DNA of 64,000 nt from Daucus carota subsp. sativus (lineage: Eukaryota; Streptophyta; Magnoliopsida; Apiales; Apiaceae). Of the stretch, positions 22,587-33,220 are shown piece after piece. Each line of letters begins with the position of its first letter. Position 1 is the stretch's first letter. Location: NCBI RefSeq assembly GCF_001625215.2, contig NC_030387.2, forward strand, positions 26,362,517 to 26,426,516, read 5' to 3'. A program made the translations under genes and the position numbers. The notes beneath the pieces were generated by a model. That model was not told the origin of the DNA and searched no databases. It saw nothing but the letters and a program-made list of their open reading frames with translations.

Positions 22587-23950
22587 TGTTATGGATCAAA
22601 AATCGAGGGGTGAGCTTCGTGCTTTTTGACTGATCTCGCGAGTCGGAACTCAGACGGGTCCTCACGAGGTGCCTACGTATCTTCAGCGGGGTGAAGAATC
22701 AAGTCAAAAAACGTAGTTCTATTTTGGAGGGGTAGAGCCCTTTATATAGATGTCTCAGGGTTAGAGACTGATCAGAAGTAGGATCCCTGGTGTTAGAGTC
22801 CTAGTAGAAATAGGTATTTGAGTCAGAGATAGGATAGGACTGATCCTTGATCCTCATCTTGAGCTGCTGGAGGTTATCTAGGACTCTAGTTAGTTATCCA
22901 CGAAACTCAGAGTTCTTGTAGGACTCTCGGAGTCCTGGACTCGTCAGTCAGACTCCTAGTAGGACTAGGATTCGAGTTCTGGGCCCTGACCGGGCTGGGG
23001 TAGGGCTGTAAATCGATACGGACTATCCGGTGTCTCGGCTCATATCCGGCTCGAAAATATGATACATGTCTCATATCCGTTTTGAAAACGATCCAAATCT
23101 GGCGGAAAAATTAAGCCCGTATAATATATGATCCCGGATACGAGCACACCTATACCCGCTCAGATTCGGTCTCATATAATTTTTCATAATATGATCATAC
23201 CCGAATAACCGAATATGATCCACGGTTCATATTCGATTCAAACTCATATAACATATTATATTTTAACACCATCATATTTGTAAGTAAATAATCATCATTT
23301 TATAAAATTGTAATATCTTATTTAAGTTTATATCTTCATAAAATATGATTTATTTAATGTGATTATACTTATTATCTTCATATATATATATATTTAATAA
23401 ATGATATATACCAACACATAACTATAAGTTTTAATTCAAAATTATTATATTTTATAATATTATGTTTACTTAGACTAAATGATAATTATTTGAACAACTG
23501 AAATAATAATGATATATGACGTTAGTGGATCATATCCGGCTCATATTAGATAGATCATAAACTACCCGGTTAAAAAATAGAAAATACGATACTGGATCAT
23601 ATCCGGTTCAGATCCGAATCTCAAATACCCGGGATCGGTTTATACCCGAATAAAACGATCCCGGACCCAAATCTGGACAAGCTAAAAATAATATGATCCG
23701 GTACTTGAGCAGAGGGGTACCCGGGATCACCCGGATCATTTTACACCCCTAGGCTGGGGGCTCGTGTCTTGAGTTTGGGCAGCCCATGTTTCTCAAACAT
23801 GAATGCCCAACGGGCTTTTTATAACCTCAATCTGCTAGCCACGAATTTTGGGTGATAGACCCAGAGTCCGGGCCTTATATTCTGGCCTTTAATCAGACCC
23901 GGGCTCAAAATTACCCAATAATTTTTAGGGCCAATTTCAGACCCATATCA
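22587..23950 (-). repeat. Right LTR (5' LTR) of the Retand-like element, carrying a hAT insertion
   Basis: It is the same 605-bp LTR as 12311-12915, interrupted once by the hAT element (23001-23751) and its 8-bp duplication. Because this is the 5' LTR, its promoter-to-primer segment is now separated by about 760 bp of foreign DNA. Confidence 0.92.
23001..23751. mobile_element. Non-autonomous hAT element inside the Retand LTR
   Basis: The termini TAGGGCTGTAAAT and (inverted) TAGGGGTGTAAAA are flanked by an exact 8-bp duplication GGCTGGGG (22993-23000, 23752-23759). TAGGG-type ends with 8-bp duplications are hAT features. The interior repeats CATATCCGG-like words and has no transposase ORF. 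It must be younger than the LTR insertion it sits in. Confidence 0.9.
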
Positions 23951-24376
23951 GATATTAATGACAAAATTTGGTTATGAAGTTTGAATATATCTAACTCATT
24001 TTGACTCTGTTTTACATGATTTAAAGTCTATTTTATGTAACTTTTCGCAAGGATTTCAAATATACAATTTGTTTTACAGTTTGAAATCAGTAGAGAGTAA
24101 ATTAAAAATACACGAGGTTACCACAGAGAGTAAATTAAAAGTACGAGTGTATCATCGGTAGAAGCCAAAAATGCGATGGTACCATTGAGAAAAGCCAATT
24201 CTATTAGTGTACCATCAAGAATTTCCCTAAAATATTTATGTTATACTAACTAACATCCGACATTAATAGTAATAAAATTGTCAAACACAAGCCAGTGAAC
24301 AAGCAGATCTTTTATTAGTTCAGGGTTAAAATTCAGTTAAATATAATTTTTAAAATTACTCCTCAGAACACTTATT

Positions 24377-24426
24377 AAGATTTATGATCTACTGTTTCAA
24401 AAAAAAAAAAAAGATTTATGATCTAC
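24377..24426 (+). repeat. Minute poly(A) insertion with 16-bp target duplication
   Basis: AAGATTTATGATCTAC occurs twice (24377-24392 and 24411-24426) around TGTTTC plus A12. This is the layout of a LINE-machinery insertion (target duplication plus poly(A)), with almost all of the inserted copy missing. Confidence 0.65.
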
Positions 24427-24710
24427 AAAAATATCACACATGAGAATTATTTAAAAGAAAATTGCATCTCAGTTCAAAATTGCTCGATTATACGATTTCA
24501 ATTCGATCTTACTCACCACTATCAGTAACAATACATTCACCTTTGCGCAACTCACCCATCACTATTGTTATATTATATGTATTTTAATATTGAAATTTGT
24601 TTCAATATATATTTATGTTTAAATAAGTTTCCAATAAATTAATTCGTCTAAAATTTATAAATAAATAAGTTTGAGAGATAATTTTAATCAGAATGTCCAG
24701 ATATTTTTTT

Positions 24711-24764
24711 AGTTATAATCAAAATATCTCTTTTCAAAAAAAAGAAGTTATAATCAAAACATCT
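24711..24764 (+). repeat. Minute poly(A) insertion with 19-bp target duplication
   Basis: AGTTATAATCAAAATATCT (24711-24729) and its copy with one mismatch (24746-24764) flank CTTTTCAAAAAAAAGA. It has the same layout as the footprint at 24.4 kb and lies only about 300 bp away. Confidence 0.6.
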
Positions 24765-25309
24765 AGTAAAATATGTTATAAAATGAGAGGGTCTTGTGAC
24801 ATGCGGGTTCTCTAATTTTAGGTTCACGTGATCAAGAATTTTGATTTTTGGGAAGTATGAGGATCATGACGGGTTCAAATAAACGACTGACCGACTAAAA
24901 TTTTAATATAATATAAATATATAAATATATATTTTTTCTTAAATCATATTCTTCTGGAAGAATATTAAAACTAGGTTTGAGTTATATATAGGTATATTTT
25001 TTAACTTAAACTGCAAGCAATATAAAATATATTATTATATAAAACATATCTGATTTGCTGTACATATATCAAAATATATTTATTTTAAGTATTTCCATAT
25101 AGTTTTGTATGTATTTGTGTATTTAAAATAAACATCTGTATTTCATCAATAATTTTTATTTTATTTTGAGTTCGCATATTGACAATTCGATACACTCGAG
25201 TTCGGTTCGATAACTTGAATCGAGTCACCAAATATTGACAAAAACTCGAAATATGATCAGTTTGGCTCGAGTTCGATTCGATTAAATATATAAATTATAA
25301 ATAAAAATA

Positions 25310-25480
25310 GGGAATTGATAAATAAGCTCCATATCTTACTATTTAAGCTCCACTTTTAAAATTTATACCATATTTACCTATACTTTCTCCACATGTTTCC
25401 ATCATATTGTAGGTGTTAATGCATGAAAAAATACAATTGGAGCTTAAATAGTAAAGTTTGGAGCTTATTTATCAATTCCC
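25310..25480. mobile_element. 171-bp fold-back MITE with 8-bp target duplication
   Basis: The ends are inverted repeats, GGGAATTGATAAATAAGCTC on both strands, continuing to ACTATTTAAGCTCC (about 40 bp per arm). Flanks are TAAAAATA on both sides (25302-25309, 25481-25488). The class is open: 8-bp duplications fit hAT or MULE, and the GGGAA start resembles the MULE-type MITE at 12063. Confidence 0.8.
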
Positions 25481-26280
25481 TAAAAATATTAAATATATTT
25501 GTAAAAATACATTTATATCAAAAAAATTAAAAAACAGTAGAGGCTCGATAAGACTCGCGAACTTTACTAACCGAGTAATTTGAAGCTCGATCTTGGCTCG
25601 GTAAAACATCCAAATAGCTCGAGCTCGAACTCGGATCAATTGTTACCGAATCAAATTCGACGAACCGAACTTGAGTAGCTCATGAACAGTTTGTTTACGT
25701 CCTACGTACAAATTACAATGCAAGTCGAATGATATATGTGTGATGCTGTGATTAAGGCAATTTTTTAAGATTCCATTTCGTATGTGCGCATCGGGTCGGG
25801 TGAGCGGTCAATATTTACCCACTTGAGAAGCAAAAGGCAGAGCTGTCTCGGTGTCCTTTTGTTGTTGGGTTAGCTGTTGTTAAACAAGAAGAAGAAGAAG
25901 ATAATAATAATTGAGTGTTAACTCCTAATACTAATCTTCCTCAGATCACAGATCGTCTCTGTTGCAGGTACCCATCTCGTCTCACTTGCTTTTTTTGCTG
26001 CCCTAACTTATATTTCGAATTTATCATTAATATTTTATGTAGCTTACATCTGTCTGCTATATTCTCATTTCGCATTTTGCTTGTGTTTTGATTCATCAAA
26101 TTTAATTTTTCTTAAAGTTTGGGGTTTAATCAAATACTTTTCTTTCCCTTGATCTATCATCCAGTTGTGTAATTGAATTGTGTGATAGTTAATTGGTTTG
26201 TAGCCAAACAATATGCTAAGTAAAAGTTGGCTGATGTGGCGAGGAGTCTTGTGCACAAATTTGTAGTGATTATGTTTTTG

Positions 26281-26802
26281 TTAAGCATATACAGCGATTA
26301 CGTCCTGTCGTTTTAAACTATTACTATTCCAGGGAGGTCGAATCGGCTTTGTTGTTCGTATGCCAAAAGAAGTTGTATTTGTTCCGTTAAAAGTTGGCTT
26401 TAAACATTCTATTGATTTCGTCGTCAGTGTTTTTTCATAAATGTTGAGAAAATTAGATGATAAATGAATATTTGCTAGAACGAAGCAGCGTGCAGAACAT
26501 AATTTACAATATCCATGGTTTAGCGCAAAACGTAATTGACTGTATCGAAATTCAATATGTTTGTAAACAGTATTTACAGTTATAATTGTGACTGGAAGTT
26601 CCGCTTTTTCAGTCAAATGTAACGGCTGTATTTCCTTTACCCAATTAAAACCGTTTTCTTTTGAATTCTTTAGAAAGTGCGGTGCCGTGTTAGCAGCTGT
26701 TACTATGTTACTTAATATATAAATTCTTTGCTGATTGCCAATCAAATTTCTGCATATATAATCATTTAGATTGTCTGTTATTTGTTTTCCCTTCTGTTCC
26801 AC
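26281..26802 (-). CDS. Unidentified 173-aa open frame in the VPS55 leader intron
   Basis: This open frame runs antisense through the 5' UTR intron of VPS55. A stop-free run this long is unlikely by chance in DNA of roughly 36% GC. I recognise no family. It has no clear membrane span and no repeat; cysteines cluster in one short stretch (YCKLCSARC). It may be a captured gene or transposon fragment, or simply chance. No promoter was seen. Confidence 0.25.
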   Translation of the reverse strand: MEQKGKQITDNLNDYICRNLIGNQQRIYILSNIVTAANTAPHFLKNSKENGFNWVKEIQPLHLTEKAELPVTIITVNTVYKHIEFRYSQLRFALNHGYCKLCSARCFVLANIHLSSNFLNIYEKTLTTKSIECLKPTFNGTNTTSFGIRTTKPIRPPWNSNSLKRQDVIAVYA

Positions 26803-26872
26803 ACATGACCTGGTTGGCTGGTTTTAATATGTTTTCCAGAAACTATCTTTTGCAAGCTGAGGCGAATTTATA

Positions 26873-29837
26873 ATGGGAGATTTACCGCGTTATGTAATAT
26901 CTTGCTTACAGACTGGTAAACTTGCCGCCTTGGCTATTTTGGTCTCTAGTGGGATAGTATTGCAAGTACTGGTAAGTCGAGTACTTCCCATTAATTTCTT
27001 ATAAATAGTAACATGATTTTGTTATAAGCACTAATTATTTCAACATTTTGACATGCCATTATATGTTGTTTCAGGCATGTGCTCTGTACCATAATTGGTG
27101 GCCTATGCTAACCGGTAATAAAAAATATTTTTTGCGCTTTTCTAGTCAGTTATAATTTTATAAATATTCGGAGAAGCCATGATGCTTACTTTTTTAAATC
27201 AATGCACATAAATCTTACTTGAATGGTTTTTGAAAATCTTCTAGTCATTTCTAGTTTCATTATGATATTTCCTACCAGTAGAGCCTAGAAAACAACGATG
27301 AACATTCAACATATTGTACTTTGTGATGCGGAGCATAAATTAATTGTATTAGTTAATTATATTATTGTTTAGACATAAGTATATTTTGTAATTGGTAAGT
27401 TGCATTATCTTTTCTTTTGTCTGGGTAAGTTATATTATCTAGTTAAAAATGTTTCAGATAATATATAAGGAGTAGTAGATACGTAATAGGTAGTTGTCAA
27501 TAATCAAAGATTTGTTTCCTTTTATCAATGTTTTTGATGTGGTCACCAGTTTAGGAGAGCTATATAAACATTGTAATCCTTTCATTATCGGATAAAGATG
27601 AATATGAATTGGTATTATAGTCTGATTCACATTGTACACGTATCAAAGAAAAATTGATGGTAACTTGAGACTGCCGAGTCCTTGTAAACAAGATGGTGAA
27701 TCTAATGATAACACAAACATAGGGGGAGTCAACAGGGACTAAGAATAATTACTCAACAAAGGCTAGAACTACATATTGCATGACTTTGTTTAAAGGATAA
27801 TTGTTATTCTAAATTTGGTCAATTATCCTCTACGATGCAATAAGTTCAATGAGCTTGGGTCTCTAAGTTCTCACAGCGAAATATTAGCGAACAACTATTC
27901 TTGGCAGGGGCATAGTCTGCAGTCATAAAAGAACTCAGGGCAGTGACTTAGAAACTCAGGGCACTCATAAAAGAACAAGATGGTGAATCTAATGCTAACA
28001 CAAACATAGGGGGGAGTCAACAGGGACCAAGAAATAATGACTCAATAAAGGCTAGAACTACATATTACAACGACTTTGTTTGAAGAATAGTTGTTATTCT
28101 AAATTTGGTCAATTATCCTCTACGATGCAATAAGTTCAATGAGTTTGGGTCTTTAAGTTTCTCACAGCGTAATATTAGCGAAGAACCATTCTGGGCAGGG
28201 GCATAGTCTGCAGTCATAAAAGAACTCAGGTCACTCTGACTTAGAAACTCAGGGCACTCATAAAAGAACAAGATGGTGGATCTAATGCTAACACAAACAT
28301 AAGGGGAGTCAACAGGGACTAAGAATAATTTCTCAACAAAGGCTAGAACTACATATTGCAACGACTTTGTTGGAAGGATAGTTGTTATTCTAAATTTGGT
28401 CAATTATCCTCTACGATGCAATAAGTTCAACGAGTTTGGGTCTTTAAGTTTCTCACAGCGTGATATTAGCGAACAACCATTCTGGGCAGGGGCATAGTCT
28501 GCAGTCATAAAAGAACTCAGGGCACTGACTGACTGCCCTCTTCTTCTCCTTCTTTATTGGAATATATAATTGTGAAATTGTCAATATATTTTTCTATATG
28601 TGGTTGCAGTGGGTTTAGAAGATAGTTTATAATGGTAGAATTGTCAATATTTTCTAATTGATTTTGACATATACCGATTATCGTTTGTATTTGATTAACT
28701 TTCAGTAAAACTGTTAATTTTTCATAGCTAAAGATTAGGTTGTGGACCTAAATTTAGACAACTAGTTTGTGTCTTTATAATGATATTTGAAAGAGATGTT
28801 TTTTACTACACACGCAAAAAAAAAAATCATTCCAATAGCTGTAGAATAGAATATCTTGTAGAGAAATCTGGGTAATTTGAGTCTAGTCATTATCATCCTA
28901 CTTATGCAATCTATTATTTGAAATTTTTGTATAAAAAAATTAAAATTTTCGAATAAGCTAGAGTGAGTAGACCATATTTCTGGCACTGCTAATGAATCAT
29001 ACATATAATTTTTGAGGTATCGAAGGTATTCATCATCTTCTGATCATCCCCATCGGTTATTAAGGCCTGCTATACAGAAAGTATAAGAGCTTTACAGAGA
29101 TAAGCTCTTTTATGGACTCAGATGGCAAAACCCTAATTTTCAATTTGTAATTTTATGTAGTTGGCAAAAGAGAGGCAAATGGGACGTGGAAGATTGAGAC
29201 CCTGCCTTTGCGAGTATTTGATTATTTCATGCTTTAGTAATTACACATATCTTTGTATATGGAAATAGTCTTACCCAAGAATCTTTTATTAATAGGCTCC
29301 AGTTCCTTCATTGTGATGTTTTTGGGGAGTGTTCGCTCATTTGTTTTTGTTACATTTGTCTACATCTAATGTTCATCCTATTTCAGCATTGCTGCTCTTG
29401 TCTTTTTAACAATAAAATTGGGTCTTAAGAAATCTATTTTGCATTGTCTTCTTCCAGCTCTAATGTATGTGTTTCTTCCCATGCCTTTGCTGTTCTTTGC
29501 GGGGTCCGATACCTCTTCTCTGTACTCTGAATCTGGAAACAGGTATATACCCATAACTGCACTTCTATGACTATATCATTTATGTTAAACTTATCACGAC
29601 ATTGATACTTTATATTGTCCCATTCAAAACCTACGGAGCAGCTGGGTCGATATTACAAAGTTTCTGACTGGTGCATCACTTGTGGGAAGCGTCGCAATTC
29701 CAGTTATCTTAAAGCATGCTGGCATTATTTGTTGGGGTGCTCTTGCAATGGAGCTGTCATCACTATTCATTTTTGGTCTAGCCATACTGTGTTTTGTTGC
29801 TACCAATGATGATGGTGATACATACGGAATGCTCTGA
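26873..29837 (+). CDS. VPS55: Vacuolar protein sorting protein VPS55
   Basis: Four coding exons: 26873-26971, 27075-27114, 29458-29542 and 29642-29837. All have GT-AG borders and matching phase, for 139 aa, the usual VPS55 length. Conserved blocks are TGKLAALAILVSSGIVLQVL, ACALYHNWWPML, LPMPLLFF, WVDITKFLTGAS and IPVILKHAG. Four membrane spans lie near residues 16-36, 43-62, 82-102 and 108-128. VPS55 works with VPS68 in endosome-to-vacuole traffic and resembles OB-RGRP/LEPROT of animals. A leader exon probably ends at 25967 (TTGCAG|GTACCC), with the second exon starting at 26840, giving a ~870-bp 5' UTR intron. Intron 2 is long (2.3 kb) and holds a minisatellite. As I recall, At1g32410 (VPS55) is next to TOM2A in Arabidopsis. 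Confidence 0.93.
27685..28540. repeat. ~290-bp minisatellite, three copies, in VPS55 intron 2
   Basis: Copies start near 27690, 27978 and 28271 (shared AGATGGTGAATCTAATG; spacing 287 and 293 bp). Each holds AACACAAACATAGGGGGAGT, TTGGTCAATTATCCTCTACG and GGGCAGGGGCATAGTCTGCA. They are highly similar, so the expansion is recent. No transposon ends are visible. Confidence 0.9.
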
Positions 29838-30478
29838 TGTACAGTACCCCAGGCTTCCCATTTCAATTATGTTTGAAGGGTGTAACATTTGCCCCCCCTG
29901 CACCAATGAGATCGCAATCTGTCCTATTGACTTGATCTGCTGGATTTTGTGGAAATTCGGGTTTGATCAATTGGTAGATTAAGTTCTAAGTGCGAGGAAC
30001 TGTACATGTCCAACTGCTTGTAAAAAATCCTTTGTTCATGTTGTGAGTGTTTTTGTAACATATGTTTGTTCATAAAATTCCTGTATGATCAGCCGAATCT
30101 GTTGTAACACAATTTAGTCAGAATGTACAAGCAATCTATACAACTATACATGGATCTAATAGAAGCTTAACAATCTTGTGAGCCCATGTTTACAAACTAG
30201 GAATCACACCATTGGACATTGCTGTTATCTATCATTTTAGTTCATCTCCTGAAATTGCCTATACCGGTTATAGTCAACATTATCGAAACAAAACGTGTTT
30301 GTATCCTATTTTCGAGTCATTAATTTGTTTTTCTTGGTCACGAAAACCAGAAAATAATGAAAGCAGTAAAAAAGAAAAACGAGCACTAACAACAGCAGTA
30401 AAAAGAGTGAAAGGTGAAAAATACAAGAGGGCTATATAAAAAACATTACACACAGATACATGCCCAACAAGATCTGAA
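29838..30478. other. VPS55 3' UTR and maMYB upstream region
   Basis: There is no convincing gene. The first ~250 bp are probably the VPS55 3' UTR; the last part, before the ATG at 30479, is an A-rich leader region. Confidence 0.5.
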
Positions 30479-31432
30479 ATGGAGTTCTTGGAAGAAGAAA
30501 GCAGACCCAAGCTCCTCTTCCAATCACGCCCAATCCCTGCAAACCATGAAGAAACCAATCCGAAAAAACCCTTATTCTCCTTCCAAAACCCCACCCTTTT
30601 CATCTCTCTCCCTATCTCTCTCCTCCTCTTCTTTCTCTCTCTCTTCCACTTCCAGTCTGAACCCCTTCAATCCATCTTCTTCTGGCTTGCTCTGTCGTTT
30701 TTTGTTGGCCCTTTTGCCCCCTCTTCCATCACTGCTGGTGACATTAGAGTAGGCCTTGGCCCCCCTCTCCTTCCCCCACCTGAAACTGATGTGCCCAGCT
30801 CAGATTCTTTGGAAATTAGTCGAAAGCCTAATCGGAGAAGTAAAATCAAGAAACAGGAAGAACCCCATCAAGATTTTAGCTTTAGTGTTGTTCCGAAAGA
30901 GGAGAAGAAAAAGGAGAGTTCTTTGAGTGATGGGGTGGTTGGGGTTAAGGAGGAGAGTGAGTGGACTGATGGGGATTTGGAGGTTTTGAAGAAACAGATG
31001 GTTAAGAACCCGGTGGGAATGCCGGGGAGGTGGGAGGTTATTTCTGAGGCGTTTAATGGGAGGCATTGCGTGGAGAGTGTGATCAAGACTGCTAAGTCTT
31101 TAGGGGAGAGGAAAGTGAGTGATTCGGATTCGTTTGATCGGTTTTTGAAGAATAGGAAACCGGTTGATAAGAGAGTCGAGGATGAGATTGAGAATGTGAA
31201 TGCGAGGCTTGGGAATAATGGGGAATTGAGTAATGAGAAAGAGAAGAGTTGGAGTAGTGGGGAGGACATTGCTTTGCTTAATGCACTGAAGGCTTTTCCC
31301 AAGGATGTGGCGATGAGGTGGGAGAAGATTACTGCTGCTGTTCCTGGGAAAACTAAGGCGGCGTGTATGAGTAGGGTTGCTGAACTGAAAAGAGATTTTA
31401 GGAGCTCTAAGGCGCCTCCTTCAGAGAAATGA
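30479..31432 (+). CDS. MAMYB: Membrane-anchored MYB/SANT transcription factor (maMYB)
   Basis: A single-exon 317-aa gene. Two hydrophobic spans lie at about residues 39-58 (LFISLPISLLLFFLSLFHF) and 63-81. A basic linker follows (KPNRRSKIKK), then two SANT/MYB-like repeats at about 159-207 (EWTDGDLEVLKKQM) and 256-307 (SWSSGEDIALLNALKAFP, GKTKAACMSRVAELK). This layout matches Arabidopsis maMYB (At5g45420, recalled), an ER-membrane-anchored R2-type MYB linked to root hair growth. The start chosen is the first ATG of the frame and agrees with the N-terminal position of the spans. The gene appears intact, and the downstream half is GA-rich as usual for charged linkers. Confidence 0.88.
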   Translation: MEFLEEESRPKLLFQSRPIPANHEETNPKKPLFSFQNPTLFISLPISLLLFFLSLFHFQSEPLQSIFFWLALSFFVGPFAPSSITAGDIRVGLGPPLLPPPETDVPSSDSLEISRKPNRRSKIKKQEEPHQDFSFSVVPKEEKKKESSLSDGVVGVKEESEWTDGDLEVLKKQMVKNPVGMPGRWEVISEAFNGRHCVESVIKTAKSLGERKVSDSDSFDRFLKNRKPVDKRVEDEIENVNARLGNNGELSNEKEKSWSSGEDIALLNALKAFPKDVAMRWEKITAAVPGKTKAACMSRVAELKRDFRSSKAPPSEK

Positions 31433-33220
31433 GTTGAATAGAATGCTTCAATCTTGGAATTGTAATGTTTGCAGCATTTGCTAGGTATTTTCTGTTTTTT
31501 TTTCATATATACTTGATAGTGAAGAAGGCTGTTATTTGTCTGAGAAGAGGTGATTTAGTATACCATATGTACGGAATCTACAAAATCATGTTATTTCAGT
31601 TGAAACTTATATGAATGAAGTGACTATATAGTTATATATCTTGTTTTGTTAAAATTAAAAATATTTGTGTATTGGCTTTGAGGACGAAAACATGTATATT
31701 GGATAAAGCTTCTACTTGTTGAGATTGTTAGGTGATTGCAACATTTAGTTGATGCAAGGGAACAGTGGTCAGTATTTATCTGTTTCACAGTCATGTGTTT
31801 TCTTGTCTGTTGTTCCCCTAATAAGCATTAATTTGTTGCTGATGTTATTGGCGAATCAGTATCTCAGTGTGAAGTTATTTTGATAACGGATTACAAACTA
31901 AATTATTTTTATATGATCTCATCGTGAATCTATTTTGATCACAGATCATCCACTAAAACATTGTGTTTTATGTTCTTATTGTGGATCTATTTTTATCACA
32001 GATGAAATCTTTGTTTTTGATATTTTTCCGGAAACTGTTTACAGTCTACTACTCTAGTCTTTGCTGTTTGTAGAAACCCTAAATAAAAATACCATTATAT
32101 AATATAGTATCATCAGTCAAGTCAAGCATCAATCCTGTTCTATCATGTTTCCAACTATTTACGAAGACTTTGATAAGCTCCTATTATAAAGTGAAAAATG
32201 AAAACCATGAAAAATTTACAAAATTAGTTTCCAATTTAGATCCTTTTTTGCGTAAACATGCTGTTTCTTGTATGTGATTCTTTGATAAACATCACATGGA
32301 TCTATAACTTTTGGTATGCACAGATATTAGCATTTGTGTATCTATATCCATTTGTCTGGTATCACTAATATTTGAGGTTTAGTATTGCTTATGTGATTCT
32401 TCTACGTACTTGCACAGTTATGTAATTCATGATCTGTATATCTATCTTCATAGCATTGTGCAATCTCTAGGTCTGTAATGTCAGTATATGTATAGATTTC
32501 TATTTTATGTAGGCCTCCATGATTTATCCGTGTTTGTGTGTGGCTTGTATGGTTTAATCTCTAGGTCACTTTTTGGATCCCAATAATCTATCAAGACTTA
32601 CATGTATATGGTGCTCGATTTTATTTCATTCCTCCATATTATTTTGTGATCCCAAAAACGAATGCCAGATCTTATAAGACACATACCAAACATCATATAG
32701 ATGATTATGTTGCTTGTGTTGAATCTAGTGTTCTTTACAAGGTTTCTGATACTGTGGTGGTGTTATGCAACGTCTTCTGTTGTTTTAGTTCTTAAAATGC
32801 TACGCGTGCATGGTCCAAACAAAATATCTTATAACTCATATATAATGGAAGAACAAATACAAAATTTGAAGAATGATATTTTCCCATAACAAGAGCTTTG
32901 ATTTGAGAGAATCATAAATCTGGCATAAAGGAATAAAGTAGGAAGCTAATAAAAAACAAAGCAAATGAGTGAGCTGGATAAAGGTCCATGGCTCTGTGCA
33001 ACTGACAACGCATGAGAATTCTGGCAAAGCTACAACATATAAAACACTCCTTTGAAGTTCCAAATAATTCAATAAATAGGTACAGATATGTGATCAGTTT
33101 CTTGTCAGATTCACAAGGAACTTAACAAGAGTAGATCTTTCAACAATAGGAGTGCAAACACCACATTTAACTGACAAACCAAAAGCCCAAAACCACTAAA
33201 TCATATAATAAAATCAAATT
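31433..33220. other. Intergenic DNA
   Basis: It contains the probable maMYB 3' UTR at its start and the expansin-like 3' UTR (minus strand) at its end. No other gene or clear transposon was seen. A weak local repetition of ATCACAGAT/GTGGATCTATTTT lies near 31.88-32.0 kb. Confidence 0.5.

Larger units (their letters stand above)
12311..23950 (-). mobile_element. Ty3/Gypsy Tat-lineage (Retand-like) LTR retrotransposon
   Basis: The LTRs are 12311-12915 and 22587-23950 (605 bp once the hAT insert is removed), both TGTTATGG...CATATCA, flanked by the 5-bp duplication GATAT (12306-12310, 23951-23955). The orientation is minus: a primer-binding-like TGGCGCCGTCTGTGGG sits just inside the right LTR. 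Gag, protease, RT, RNase H and integrase run right to left. A second, archaeal-type RNase H and an antisense gene downstream of pol place it in Tat/Retand. The element is about 10.9 kb without the hAT. I found one difference between the LTRs, so at 1.3e-8 per site per year (a grass rate) the insertion would be under ~0.1 My old. It looks nearly whole, with about two or three breaks. Confidence 0.92.
12063..24227. mobile_element. MULE-type fold-back MITE, split by an LTR retrotransposon
   Basis: The left arm (12063-12310) and right arm (23956-24227) are inverted copies, both starting GGGAAATTCTTGATGGTACAC and staying similar for about 240 bp. The flanks carry an exact 9-bp duplication, TAAAATATT (12054-12062 and 24228-24236), typical of Mutator-like elements. 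The element itself was about 520 bp; all of 12311-23955 is a later insertion. It is non-coding. Confidence 0.88.
24237..25780. other. AT-rich intergenic DNA with MITE and hAT-like debris
   Basis: There is no gene. Outside the annotated footprints and the fold-back MITE, the CG-richer patches at 25160-25280 and 25540-25700 (GGCTCGAGTTCGATTCG, AGCTCGAGCTCGAACTCGG) resemble the two sides of one old 'ctcgag' hAT-like element into which the 25.3-kb MITE was inserted. Confidence 0.5.

Noticed and set aside
30868-31506. 212-codon minus-strand frame
   Set aside because: It is the antisense shadow of maMYB; its serine/leucine-rich text mirrors GA-rich codons.
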